Assembly: GCA_005406025.1 (NCBI GenBank)
Contig: BGZK01000009.1
Location: 1,302,001-1,366,000 of the forward strand
Reading direction: 5' to 3'
Length of the DNA: 64,000 nucleotides
Source: Eumeta japonica
Lineage: Eukaryota > Arthropoda > Insecta > Lepidoptera > Psychidae
Below, piece after piece: positions 46,155 to 58,601 of this stretch. The translations under genes were made by a program, and so were the position numbers. Below the pieces are notes generated by a model. The model saw only the letters and a program-made list of their open reading frames with translations. It was not told where the DNA came from and did not search any database. Every line of letters starts with the position of its first letter. Position 1 is the first letter of the stretch.

Positions 46155-48940
46155 GTAAGTAACGAGACTGTCTGTGGCTTTGGACCGTTGAAAGCTTTTG
46201 ACGCGAGCTTTCGTGCGCCGCCGCCTCGAGTCGATGCCTCTTCAGAGGGAAATGTTATGACGGAAATTTAGTCCATCGTTACACTTCTTGCGAATGAGGT
46301 TTCATTATTCCATTAATCTACCTGTATTATTCCATTAATCGAAATGAAAATAACAACGTGCTGTATTTATTTTCTGACTTGAAGTGTACAATTACAAAAC
46401 AATATCGGTTAGTGTATCGATGTTATTTTCCTGCATTACTACATTACTAGCGTTTATATAAATATTCTTTTTTTTTTTTTATTAAATAAACAAATAACAT
46501 AATTTCTCATGTATTATCAATAAACTTCCCACCTAGTAGCTAAGTACAGTACTGTGATGCCCAAAGTAAAACAAATATTTTAAACTGCCCAGCGTTCTTT
46601 ATCAACACGTTTATTCGTTTGTCTAATTAGGAATTCGTTACATATCGTTCATTATTAATATCCAAAGTGTACTATGCTAAATGAAACTCCTGATACAAAA
46701 GGAAAACATAACGAACAAATACAAAACGTGACGAGAACTAAATAAATAATAGTCGTCCATCCAATAAATTGAATTTTAAATTCAGTTGAAATAACGGAAA
46801 GTGGTAGATCTTACAGCGGGTGTTGCAAGTCCGCGCCGTGCCGATGCTTTTACGGCTTCTCGATGCGTAAAAAGGTGATTGGATTACGTACGGGAGTAAA
46901 TCTAATCAGTTGAAGGCGTGTGTACTTCGCTAACAATTTAAACGGTCGAAGCGACGGTTCATTTAACATGCTGGAATCTGAAAGCATGAAAAGTCTTCTG
47001 AAATCGTTTGTATAACCATCGATGTAGAAACTTGGTATTTGTTATTTTGAACAGTAGTAGAATGTCGTCTACGTTAATAACGTAATAATGAAGTCGAACA
47101 AATAATTTATATAGGGCAATGTAATATGTTGCCTCGAATTTGGAGGGTCGCTTTTAGCTTTTAGCTTAAAGCTTTTAACTAGATTGAAACAATAACAATA
47201 TCACTATTTGTGAGGAAATTAATGTCCATATTTCAATATACTCTGTTTGACGTGGCTTCTTTCAGGGCATAAAGGTACCCATAAGGTTTTACTTTAGTTG
47301 TAGCCTAAATATTGGATCAACAAAGTAAAGGCCCTTTCAAAGTCATTGTCAAAATATGGTTTATGTTTGTCAACGTTTTTTTTAATACGCCACGATGAAA
47401 ATATTACGTGACGGAAATTTCACGCCTGCAACGCTTTTTCATTCATCGGACCGAAATTACGCCTGGTTAATCGTAGAAACGCCCATCGTGTTGTGTCGTA
47501 AAATGATCCGTTTTCTAATAAAATGACCAGTTTTCTTGATAACAAGACACTACAGCGAATACAGTTAACGCAGCCCTATGGACTGCGTCCATTTGGTCCG
47601 AAGGACGCGTTAGTTTGCCCTTGATGCGTCCCTGTAACCTTCTGTAACCTACCTGTAACATAGGAGCAACCGCCGACCTTCGATAAGCCAAGTTCGTCAA
47701 GAATTGCCTTGATCCACGACTAGTGCACGACAGTCGTAAAACTATTTTGTTAGCGCCTACTTAACCATCCGCCTGAAATGTTCCGCAACACCTTCCAATC
47801 GTTATGGCAGCTAATTTTCAGCTGGTTACAATTTATTGCGTCTTTCCCCTTTCTGAAATCTGTAATAACACTGACAACCAGCGAAGAAGCCCCAAAAGAA
47901 ATTATTGCCGACGACAAGCACCCGATTATTTGATTGGGCATCGGAACCGATCGGTAATTGGAGCACCGAATGCTTATAGAGTTAACAAGCAATATCGTCA
48001 GCTAACGGCCCGCTTTCGTTATATTCACTCGACATTAATATGTCATTATAATAATTTGTTTACACGACCTCTATTCGAGATAAGCACACAAATACGATAT
48101 CGCTATGAAGATTCCTATGACACTGCCAATAAAAAATTCTATTATTCACGCGCGTTCTCGACACTAACGTTATTGTAATCCTAACCGTAAGTGTTTGCAA
48201 TGTACAGAAGCACTCCAAGTTAAATAAAAAGCTACGTCGAAGTGACGGTCTACCACAATCGGATATCGGACACGGGGGACGGTACATCTTTTTCTTTACA
48301 ACATTCTTTGAGTTTTTTCCAGGATTTCGTTAAATATGTACGCTTAAAAAGATTTTATTCGGATATTTTATGGAAATTATCGAGCACAAAGGCACGAAAA
48401 GTTACGCTGGGTTTTCTATTATTGTAAGTTCACGAAACTCTTCAACTTATATGTTATATGTATGTAAATGATTTTTGCGAATCGTGCTTCTGAAGATTTT
48501 TTTGTTATTATTACTAAATTGAACGTGATAACAATAGTAATAAAGTTTTGTTTATTCCATTAAATAATAATATAACTAAAATTTACAAAATTCAATATCT
48601 AACAATTAAGGTCTGTTTATATATTAGTATTAAAAGTATAATTGATTGCAATAATTTAATTCCAATATTTATTTTATTTAACTATCATACTGAATCGACT
48701 AATAAATGCAAAAAAGTTGTTTTACTTTTAATCAAAATGAATTATGAAACCACTAAAATAGCACTACGACATCCCGTTCAGACTTAGTAAACACCCATGT
48801 TCATAATGAGGTGTTACAAATTATTTGCCTTTTATGTATGTATATTTTTATAAAATGAATTCTCTAATTAATTTATAATTATAATCCTATTAATAAAATT
48901 TAATATAAATTGTTCATGTAAAAACATGTTATCAATACGG
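46155..48940. other. Non-coding stretch, possible first intron
   Basis: It follows the candidate donor. Moderately CpG-rich patches occur at 46800-46900, 47390-47510 and 47560-47700. ORFs at 47515-47700, 47804-48178 (124 codons, plus) and 48060-48287 (minus) match nothing I know and overlap each other. No acceptor-exon pair can be defended. Confidence 0.35.
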
Positions 48941-48944
48941 GGCC

Positions 48945-51085
48945 CCAACAAAAGCCTCCTCCAAAGACTTTCATTGATATTTATCTTTCGCTGCTTTTAT
49001 CCAGTCTCTTCCTGCGCAAGCAACTATTCCGTCGCTCCATCTTGCAATCGGTCGGCCTCTTTTTCTCAAGTCCTGGAGCCCTTTTCAGTTGGTAACCTTT
49101 AGCGCCCATCCGTCATCGGGATATCTAGCAATATTACCAGCCCATTTTCTCTTTATGCTATGATCAAACTGCAAGAAATCAGACGAATTCATTCTTATGC
49201 GTATCTCTTTATTGGAGTTTACTCCTTGAGAATCAGTTTTCATATATAAGCCCTGGGTATGAAAAATCGTGGGAAGAGAAATTAAACTTGGCGTTACGTT
49301 ACGTTACATTCAGGTCAGTCTCGTGTGTATGGAGGCTGTACACGTGTATAGTCTCCATAATCATGCGCAACTCATCTTGCGCATCCCATAGCAGTATACG
49401 TAAAGTATAGCGCCGACATAACTATACCAATACTGTCAACTTGCAGAGTTTTGATCTCATATTATATTTTTTTCTGGTAGAACATTGAGAACAACTAGAT
49501 ATGTTATCACTATTGATGCGATGTTTTCGCGATTTATCACACGTATATCTTCCGACGTCCATGTATCATATTTTAGTTACCACAAACTACTTGTCCAAGT
49601 ATTCAATGATGTCGATTTTGTTCCTGGAAGAAATAAGACGTAACATAAAATAAATCTTGCTTAAAACTTTATTGTATAAAATTATAATTGTTTATGTTTT
49701 CATGGTTTTGTTCTATATTTTAACAAATTCATTGTATAATTAATATAAATAAATGTATCATACATGCTTTAAGTAATATAAAAAAATGCATTCATTTACC
49801 CTCATTCACGAATTTATTTATTTTATAATCTTTGTTAAGGAGCAAACTCCAGTCGTGCGTCGGAGTTGACACACACACACACACTTTTTTTTAACTTTAT
49901 CTCGTATTTTGACACCCAAGCAACTTCTTTCCGTTGCTCTTTGTGTAGTTTGGATTTTACTTTTGGGCCTGTGGTCAAATATCAAGATTTAAGAAGCTTA
50001 TGTGAGGCAGGTAGTAGCTATTGCCTAATCCAGCAAATTTTTTTTGTTGTTTTTACGTGGAGCTGAGATTTAAGTATCTTTTTGTGAGCTCAAAATTTTT
50101 TCCACGCGAATGGTGTTCTTTTTATTGCTTCAATATTTCTTTCTCTCCTAAATGAAATCTATTCGCCTAGATAAGTATACTCTTGGACAAACTTAAGTGA
50201 GGTATCGTTCACTGCGATGGTTACTATTCTATCGTCGTTTCTCATAACTTTAGCTTTTGGAGATTGATTTCTAAACCTACCCATGCACTGACTTATCGTA
50301 ATTCATTTATCGTTTCGTTTAGCTCGATAGGATACTCAGACAGCGACAATATGTCGTCCGCAAACCTTAGGGGGCTCATATATTTTCCATCTACATTTCT
50401 GCCGACATTTCACCATAATATCTCCTTAATTCTATTTTCTAACACAGATATGAATAATTAACCTGAGATTCGGTCACCCTGTCTTACTCGTCGCATTATG
50501 TTTATACTTCTAACCATTCTGTCCAATCTAACCTTGCTAGTGACGTTCGAATAAATGTTTTTCAGTATATTATTTGAAAAAATGTTTTGAAGTAACAAAA
50601 CTTAGATTATGTACTCATAATCTAAGTTTTGTTTCTTCACAATTCTATTATGTGATATTGAGTCAAAGGCTTTTTAGTCAATAACAGCTATAGTATAAAA
50701 AGGTCGGCGGAATTCGAAATATTTTTCAGTGACTAATTCAATAGTATGAATATTATATATTGTACTTAAACCTTTTCTGAAATCTGCTTGTTCGCATGGT
50801 TGATGCTTATCGATGACCGGAGATAAACATGATACAACACAGATGTCTTGTTTAAACAATTTATATAAACAAGACATCAGATTTATGGGGCGATAGCTTC
50901 CTATATCATCAGAGTTCCCTTTTTTTTTTATAACAATATAATGTTAAATCGATCCAGTTTGGAAAGACATGTTCCTCGTCCGGATTTTTATTAAATAAAA
51001 TTGTGAGTTGATTCAGTGGAAGGGTTCCCGAATTAAACATGATACTTGCTGGGTAATGTACGGACGACTATCAAATTTTACGATT
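48945..51085 (-). pseudogene. RTE-like LINE reverse transcriptase, degraded
   Basis: Read on the minus strand from 51085 downwards: 'HVFPNWIDLTL', 'KKKGNSDDIGSYRPINLM', 'SCLYKLFKQ', 'CEQADFRKGLSTIYNIHTIE', 'AVID' stop 'KAFDSISHNRIVK', 'LKNIYSNVTSKVRLDR', 'IMRRVRQGDRISG', 'SPLRFADDILSLSEYP', 'VGLEINLQK', 'TYLGE', 'IEAIKRTPFAWKKF', then, across an inserted block, 'IRIRMNSSDF', 'KRKWAGNIARYPDDGWALK' and 'RKRGRPIARWSDGIVACAG'. This is the order of insect RTE-type endonuclease-reverse transcriptases. The catalytic FADD is intact, but the copy is killed by stops (TAA 50674-50676 replacing the Tyr/Glu after Asp, and others) and lacks the endonuclease. The C-terminal motif 'W.GHIAR..D.RW...V..W.P....R..GRP..RW.DD' is well preserved. 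Confidence 0.88.
49214..49850. mobile_element. Nested insertion with 14-15-bp inverted ends
   Basis: It interrupts the RTE coding sequence between the 'RDKV' and 'NKEIRIR' codons. Ends are 'ggagtttactccttga' (49214) and, inverted, 'ggagtttgctccttaa' (49850), one mismatch in the first 14 bases. Each end can also fold on itself (ggagt-tt-actcc). About 35 further bases to the right (to about 49885, including a short CA tract) also do not fit the RTE frame and may belong to the insertion or to a second event. There is no transposase inside. Confidence 0.6.
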
Positions 51086-51690
51086 CACGTTCACACTTTG
51101 TTTTTTTTTACTTGGTGCATCCCACAGGATAGTTTTAAACGCGCTTTTTGAAAAATGATCTTTTATGTATTATATTTTACGATTCAATTTGGTACGCATT
51201 AATATTTCTGTATGAGACGCCCTTTACACCTCTTCCATTACAGACAATCGTCGTACACTTCTTTTTATCTGTCTACTTCCATTCATCTTTTCCAAACAAG
51301 CAAAACACCTCAATACACCCTTTTATATTCTACGTCCTCTTTCAAGCCGACGGCTGATCTTACGTCACAACCTTCACATCTCTCTTTGAAGGACACGCCA
51401 CACGTTCTGTACGGGGATCGTATATCCACCCTGTTTATTCTACCCTCATGTTTCTTCTGCCATAGCAATTTTCGTTGTCAGCCATAAGTGTATGGATACT
51501 AAGTACTCCGGGACAACTAAGCGCGCTTTAAATCGATTAAATTTAAAAATGCCTGTAATTTTATTTACGTTACGACTGTACGACGGTGCTATAAAGAAAA
51601 TCTAAACTGCATAATAATATTTATAGTGATGTATTTTAGACGTCCAAGTAAAAAAGCCGTTTTCTATATATATACATATATATATACATT
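51086..51690. other. Non-coding stretch
   Basis: ORFs at 51148-51357 and 51212-51487 overlap and are unrecognised. The 51210-51480 part ('cctctttcaagccgacggct', 'acgttctgtacggggatcg') is less AT-rich and may be repeat-derived. Confidence 0.35.
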
Positions 51691-52165
51691 TGATCGATTA
51701 CCATGAAAGTTGATATATACATGTATTTTTCGTGAAGAAGGTTTCTGTGATATCCGCTTTGTTGTAAGACCCCACCAGGTGGCGCTGCAACATATCAACT
51801 TCTATACTATTTAAGCGACCACCATGAAAAATGATGTGATTTCAAGATAGAGGTTTTTGCGCTATTTTTTTTCTTTTAATTCGAAACCAGATGGCGCTGC
51901 AGCGTACCAACTTCTTACCATTTAACAGATCACAATGAAAATTGGTATGCTACAATAATTGAACACGGAGAATGTTTTGTTGTATTCATAGCTGCAAAGT
52001 AAAATAATTTCTCTACATTTTTTTTAAAGACAAAATCGGGACCGCGATCGGAATAGAGAACTTCATAGCGACCGAGATTTGGGTTTCATGATGGGACGAT
52101 ATAAAAGATGAAGGGATTTATTTTATGTCTACGCGGGTAGAGCCACGGATGAACGCTAGTTTCTT
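51690..52165 (-). repeat. Lepidopteran repeat with internal ~115-bp tandem units
   Basis: Units with 'ccatgaaagttgata' (51702), 'ccatgaaaaatgatg' (51823) and 'acaatgaaaattggta' (51931), and twice 'cag(g/a)tggcgctgca', form about 2.5 diverged copies. The right end, read inverted, is 'actagcgttcatccgtggct' plus 'ctacccgcgtagac', the same head as at 44059 and 59515. Confidence 0.65.
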
Positions 52166-54060
52166 AAAGCTAATTTCTATACAGGGATTTTTTTAAATGC
52201 TATATCTATATAATTATGAGAATAAGGAATATTTTGTCTTCAGTCTATCTACATGACAAAATGAGTTTATATAATTTAATTTTGAATCATCACAAAGGCA
52301 TTGAATTGAATTTGTGCGTTTTCATCGTTTTACATGTTTGTTTTACGACGATAGTTAATTTATTATGTTAAATTTTCAGAGTAGTTTGATTTAGCGCTAG
52401 ACGTCATTTTTTTACTCATTTTGTTTTGTATACATAAATGTGGTTAATGATCAAGTATTTATTATTGAATTAACCAAAAAAATACATAGGCATAAAGAAA
52501 TAAAATCATCAAAAAATAATAAAGGAATAGTTGATGATACAAATGAAAGAAAAGAGTTTCTGTAATTTTAATTTTAATTTTCAACGGACACGGTGTTTAT
52601 CGGTGGCCAGTATGTACAATTTGGCAAACAGGATATTTAGTAACTTTAACTAAAATCAATAACGTGCTTACGTTGTGTGATTGTTAGTTAATACCGCTTA
52701 GGAACTACATAGCTCTGACGAACGTTGAAATTATTTCATCGCTGTTAGAATGGTTTATTCGAAATGTGTTTATGAATGTTACGTATAATTTCAGATTTCC
52801 ATTAATGATCTTTATCTGTGGACGCCTTTAATTTTTTTGCATCGTTTGACGTATATGTTATTTCGAATAATCTGTAAAAAAGGTGGATAAGTTCGAAATT
52901 AAGTACTCTACAATTGGTTATTCGAAAAGCTAAATTTATATTTAAAGCAGGTATGAATAATTACAATTATCGTATTTAAAATTTCAGCTTCGTGAGTTAA
53001 AGTATTTGTAATGAAATTGTAATGTCTTGAAGCAGACATATTCCGAAAGGATATTTTGAGCGCTCGATTTTAACTATTTTCGTGGCAAAAGAAAAAATAG
53101 AATAAGTACACAATATCGTCACCAAGATGGGAAAAGCGAAATTACGTTTGTCTAACTCTATCCGATTAATTTATTTGTACCTATTTAGCCCGTATTACAT
53201 ATAAACGAACATTGGATATTTACAATATTGCAAATTTAAGCAAATTTTTTTTAAACCATTATGCGCACCAAATACGTACGGAACCGTGCCAGGATTCGGA
53301 ATCGAGGCCGAAATTAGAATTTGATTGGCATCGAATCAATATCGGGTTGCATTTGAGATGATGTTTACATCACAGACCTTCAGAAATTGTTCGAGCTTTT
53401 TAATAGGTCCGCAATGGACGACAATACGCGTCAAAATCAAGCAGAAAATAGTCTTAACACGTTTCCAAATAATAATCCATATTAATTCCACAAACACTAG
53501 AATCTGCGTTACAATTAATTTCACGGCACGTTTTTGCGCCTTAGTAGGAAGTGTTCCCCTGAGCTTTTGTCTCCGATGTAAATTAATGATCGCATATTGT
53601 TATACAGCAGCTCCCTCGTAGCTAATTGTGGTTGTAAAATGTGCTGAGTAACAGCGGCTCTTATTATCGTGAAACGAATTAGGCGGATAAGAGCGATCAT
53701 ATGACATTTCCACGAGTAATAAAATTTTCATTAAATAAAATAAATAAACATGCGTCTACGCTTGTACGCTTCACGCTCACTGTGCATTTAACTTTCTACG
53801 CCATGATTTGAAATGGGCATCATAGCGTAAAAGGACGCATATCATATAGATAACGTATACACTACACATGAATGAGTATACGCGTATCGAATTATAGTGT
53901 CATACGGGAACGTTTTCCTATACCGTAAAAACCAGCATTATATTAGGAGTAGTACAACCTAGCATTCCGACCCGGACTATGTTACATGCGCTTTTTGCGT
54001 ATTGTATAAACCATAGGTAAAAGAAAAAAAGAATTAATTCTAAATGTATTAGTGGGTTAT
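52166..54060. other. AT-rich non-coding stretch
   Basis: ORF 53325-53621 (98 codons) and its antisense partner match no known family. No RNA gene is seen. Confidence 0.4.
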
Positions 54061-54074
54061 TCTTACCTGTATAT

Positions 54075-54240
54075 ATACATACACATACACACACGCACAC
54101 ACACACGCACGCACGCAAGTATGCACGCAGGCAGGCACTTACGCACGCACGCACGCACCTGAAACAAACGCCGCCACACACGTGTGTGTGTGTGTGTGTG
54201 TGTGTGTAATGTCAATGTAAGATGATATGCGTGCGTGCGT
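54075..54240. repeat. Compound (CA)n/(GCAC)n and (GT)n/(GTGC)n microsatellite
   Basis: CA/GCAC-rich sequence (54083-54158) is followed by a GT tract (54181-54207) and 'gcgtgcgtgcgtgcg' (54229-54243), so the two halves are roughly complementary and could fold back. Cys/Val/Arg- or His/Thr-rich ORFs across it are artefacts. Confidence 0.9.
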
Positions 54241-55150
54241 GCGTTCTGTGAGACTACTCCATAGTTATCATTATTAAATTTTTCTCTATCTCCGAACTCA
54301 GAATTTGTCACTGTCTGGGAGACAACACGACGTGTCATCGAAGTGTATAAATAGCCAGTAAAATGAGCTTTTATTTTCCTTATCGGATTTTACGTAAAAA
54401 CGATTTGAACAAACGCTGCATCACACCGGTTAATACCTGCTTTATAAAAATAAACGGAACGGGCGTGGTTGTCGTGTGGAAATGTTATTTTGATGATTAT
54501 TTGAATATATTGAAGTCATATATTGATTATAATTCGTTTAGATAATCTTTTAAACATTTTCAATTTTTTTATGTAACTTAATGAGGTTTCTGGTAGATAA
54601 GGACAGATTTGTACTGTGAGCTCAGAAGTAAGATCGTTTCTCAGGAACTTTGTCATTTGACAAAATAAAAGGCAGTTTACGTAAATTATTTCATTTGAAA
54701 CATTTCGCACGAAATAAAACTGAAAGTCTCGCCATCGCTTTTGTGCGGTGGAAAACAAATTCAAGGAGAGTTCTCAGTTTGCAAATATTTATTTTATGAA
54801 ATAAACGTACGTATTACTTTATTAAATCGCAGCGTGCAATAATGAAATGTACGACGTCATAATAAATATATTTTGGCGTATGAACAATTTCACCTAAATA
54901 TAAAAGGAATGACGAGACATCAGATAACGTTAATGGATCAGTAAATCTAATAAAAAACTTCTTTTTAATTTATCTGTAAATTAAAAAAATTAAAAATTTT
55001 AATAGAGTTTTTGATAATGAAATTTCAAAAAAAGATTTATCAAATTCAAATTTCGCGCCATTTCGTGAGATATTTATAATGGCGCATGCGCTGATCTCAA
55101 CTTTTCACATATGGCTTAAGGCTAATCTTCATTTGTATATAAACATAGAT
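54241..55150. other. AT-rich non-coding stretch
   Basis: It holds small ORFs without known similarity and one NRF-1-like palindrome 'gcgcatgcgc' at 55082-55091. Confidence 0.4.
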
Positions 55151-55156
55151 ATACAA

Positions 55157-55600
55157 ACACCACTTCAACGCTCCGCTTGTGAGGCGTGCAATACACAGTC
55201 GTTTTTAGTTTTTTGTAAATTATAATTAAACGACAGTACTTAGAACGCTTATATTAACTAGGAATCAGCCCAGGGTATAACTTTATATAATAAAAAAAAA
55301 GTATGCCGGTAAGATACATTTTTCGACCAATTTCTCTACCACATACATGGATCCATAAACACAGACTGACAGACGTCCAACAATGATTGATTTTAATGTT
55401 ATTATTTACTATATTAAACAAAATAATTATGTATAATATATACCATATGTGCTAGACAGATTATTTAACTTGATATTAGTGCACTCATATTACCCTGTAA
55501 GTGTTATATTAGTAAAAAAAAGTCATTTAAGTTTCGAAAGACTGGGTTTTGACATGTCGGAGTGAAACACCACCTCAACGCTCGCTTGTGAGGCGTGCAA
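55157..55600 (+). repeat. Direct repeat pair flanking about 375 bp
   Basis: 'acaccacttcaacgctccgc' plus 'ttgtgaggcgtgcaa' at about 55158-55192 recurs at 55566-55600 with only two differences (t/c and one c missing). The block between is AT-rich. It might be the two ends of an insertion or a recombined pair of repeat copies. Confidence 0.75.
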
Positions 55601-56339
55601 AATCTTTTAGCAAATACAGAGTAGCAGGAATGTCTAAAGGACATACAGACAGACCAGTTTCGCTTATTATTTTTCGCTCATGGCACAGGAAAATTAAATC
55701 GGTTATGTAATAAAATTGCAGCACATGTCCAGATTTTTGATAAGCGCTTGCGAAAATCATGGAGTGTGATAACATCAGTGAGAGATTTGCGTCCCGCCCC
55801 CGCTTTTGCGTGCGCCTATAATTCACCGGTCGGATCACGACAGCCGGCTTAGCATGAATCGCGTGTGCTTAAAAATCGTATAATCATGAATGATTTGAAA
55901 AATTAGCCACTGATGGACGGTCAAGTTTTAACGTCTCTCGGTGTTGCGAGTTCTGTTGAAGTTAAATTTGTAATTAATTCTACAGAGTGTTGTAAAATTA
56001 TAACGTACTTATTCTACTTTCTTTACAGCATAGCTGAAATAAAGTTTTTTCGCTATTTTTAAATATATCTTTCTATTTTAGTTACATATTAATAAGCGTA
56101 ATGTATGAATTTTAAGTTTTTAACTTGAAACTGATGTACGACCCACAGTGAAACTCTAACGTGTATACTCTGACGCTCAGGAGAGTACAAAATGCACAGT
56201 ACAGTAAAAGAGCTACGTTAGTACAATTTTAATTAACTGAAGGCGTAATTGAAGCTGCTTTGTTGAAACATTGTTAGAATATAGCCCTATAGGATTCGAG
56301 GATTGAAATAGAATGACAAGTAATTACTTAGAAAAACGA
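55601..56339. other. Non-coding stretch
   Basis: 'ttcaccggtcggatcacgac' plus 'agccggcttagcatgaatcg' near 55822-55862 is less AT-rich and feels repeat-derived, but I cannot name the family. Confidence 0.35.
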
Positions 56340-56530
56340 AAGATGTATATTCAGAGGTTGCACGAATACCGACTGGCTGTACACTCCCGTCACTCCTAAT
56401 CCAAGTTAGAACCTACAATTCCCTCATAAAATTACGCTCCCTTCAGGGTATCGGGACTTGTACCTTTCACTCATTGCGATTGACTGAAGGTAGAGCGATG
56501 ATAATGATGATGATGATGATGAAAAACGAA
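56340..56530 (+). repeat. Short repeat ending in a (GAT)n tract
   Basis: 'ttcagggtatcgggacttgt' plus 'acctttcactcattgcgatt', then 'gaaggtagagcg', runs into 'atgataatgatgatgatgat'. A short lepidopteran repeat ending in a trinucleotide tract is the likely source. The tract itself (56498-56521) is certain. Confidence 0.55.
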
Positions 56531-58310
56531 ATACTTAATTCAGTAACATTGAGATCCAGAAATACATCACGGAATCATTTTAACACTTTTGATTGATCGC
56601 ACTTGTAAAAGCACCGAATACCGAAAGAAAAATGATTCGTCAGCGCTCTTATTCCGGTATATATAATATCTTTCGGCGAGTGGTCTAGAACATTCTCTGA
56701 GTGTAAATAAAATTTATACATTAAGTATAAAAACAAAAATGTGAACATATCACGTCCTATATAAACAAACAGCATTTACCATAACTTGAAACATTCTAAC
56801 CAATCAAAATGTGCAAATGATGTAAACAACCACCCGCGCATTACGAAGTCTTAATCCAGGATACTCTTTGTTCCTTTTTTTTTTGGGGTATCATTATGTC
56901 ATTGAATTATATGTTTACGTTTACGTCGTAAACAAAAACGCTTTCATAAACATAAACATCAAACATAAATATATTTTTGAAAACTACGCGCATGCGCGGT
57001 TCGTAAGAATATGTTTATGTTCAACAATCAATAAAAATGCATTTCCTTTTATGTCCTTAAATGACATTCATTTCTATATGACCATCAAATGGGTTACCAA
57101 TACATGTAAAGTTGTAAAGTTTACAGAAGGCTTAAAAACATTTTTCATATGTTGTGTCTTAATCTTTGGTCGGTCTGTATCCATTACACTAATATGAAAT
57201 ACGTTACCCCTCACAACATATTGTACTTTTTTAAATAACATGAAGTCGATAGACCAGGGTGTTATTTTAAATCCACGTAACATAACACTTAAAAAAAATC
57301 ATGCATAATTAGTCCGGTGAAGTTAGCTCAAATAATAGAGGTAAGATTACAATAATTCGCAAAGCTGAAAATTGAGAAAAAATTAAATGGAGATATAATG
57401 ATTCAAAAAATATGAAAAAAATTATTCTTCATAATATGCATACATTTCGTCGCCACCTGTAAGGTAGTGTACTTGTACACTACTAATATTGTACTAAATA
57501 AAAAATGCTACTATTGGAAAAGATGAAAGCGGTATAAATTATGAGTAACTGGGAAAATTATTCGTCTGATTGATAATTATCTAATGGAACTTCAAATGTA
57601 ATGTCTTCTTTTTCTACTTCGTCTTGTACATCTTCGAATATAATATAATATAATCCAATATAATAATGAATACCCATTTTTTACGATACAAGTCGCCAAT
57701 TTTTATTTTGTAAACTCATAGCTTGTTATCAATGCATTGACTATAACGTCAATCTCTGGTTTTCACACCGCAGCTCAGGACACACATTTTGGTGCCTCGT
57801 AACCCGTCCACAGACCAATATTTTTACATGTATTATGGCTCTAGTGATGTGTATAAATTAAGGACCCTAAATGAAACGACAGCCTTGATGAGTACTTGTG
57901 TACATTAAGAACACAACTTTTTCCATTTTATATCTCGGAAACGGTGCTTCTTAAGGAAAAAAATGTAAGAACAGTTTTTATAGATAATTGTATAATCTAC
58001 AATTTTTGTTTAATTTATTTAATGATAAAATTTACCGTTCAGCTATAAAAAACCTAGAAACGCATAAGCTTGCGAACTTTGAATTTGATATTTTTTTATG
58101 CAGATGTGGGATTGATAGTGATTTTTCACCTTTCATTTGTAATAGTTTTATCAACATTCGTACCGATTTTCAGCTCTATGCGAATTATTGTAAACTTGAA
58201 TGTATTATTTGACCGGATGAAATAACATTTCAATGTAAGCTTTTGTAGTATAAAAACTATATCATAGATGTCATCTCAACGTTCATGCTGATCCTACTGC
58301 AGAGGTTAAC
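56531..58310. other. AT-rich non-coding stretch
   Basis: A perfect palindrome 'cgcgcatgcgcg' lies at 56987-56998. The overlapping ORFs at 56868-57197 (plus, 109 codons) and 57074-57283 (minus) are unrecognised, AT-biased and probably not coding. A minus-strand acidic peptide near 57580-57650 ('EDVQDEVEKEDITFEV') has no family I can name. Confidence 0.35.
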
Positions 58311-58319
58311 GAACAGCAT

Positions 58320-58440
58320 CAAAGTAGCATGTCGGGACGGGAGCGGGGGCGCGGGGCGCATGCGTCAGTTTGGATGCCTGCGGCCCGCGACCCGCGACCC
58401 GCTCGGGGCTGGCACCCTCGCCTCGTGGCTTGTCGCCTAT
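58320..58440. promoter_or_regulatory. CpG-rich island
   Basis: 'gggacgggagcgggggcgcg' and 'gggcgcatgcgtcag' are followed by three 'gcccgcga/acccgcga/acccgct' units and 'cctcgcctcgtggc'. The block is about 120 bp and sharply bounded. It has an NRF-1/Ewg-like core at 58356-58365. It may be regulatory. Confidence 0.4.
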
Positions 58441-58541
58441 CCCAACAATAACTAAACAACTACATCTATAATAATAGATTAAATATCTGAACTTTGAATT
58501 ATTTTATTAGCACATAGAGCCTATAGATCGTTATAAAGCGA

Positions 58542-58601
58542 TGTCGTCTAAATTGAACGGTTCGTATAGACATACTTTATTGATTAGAAATCATATCAAA
58601 A
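58542..58601 (+). repeat. Dispersed repeat, partner at 2610-2669
   Basis: See the pair member near the left end: the same 60-base segment, same orientation, with similarity over its whole length by eye. Confidence 0.5.

Noticed and set aside
45949..46158. Coding first exon reading into the splice donor
   Set aside because: The frame has no ATG (it begins GTG), and the ATGs in this block open only short frames.
47804..48287. 124-codon plus ORF and overlapping minus ORF as exons
   Set aside because: No recognisable similarity and no consistent splice signals; they overlap antisense.
53918..54338. Two minus-strand Cys/His-rich ORFs
   Set aside because: They are translations of CA/GT microsatellites.
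56868..57283. 109-codon plus ORF and 69-codon minus ORF as genes
   Set aside because: AT-biased composition, no domain, overlap each other on opposite strands.
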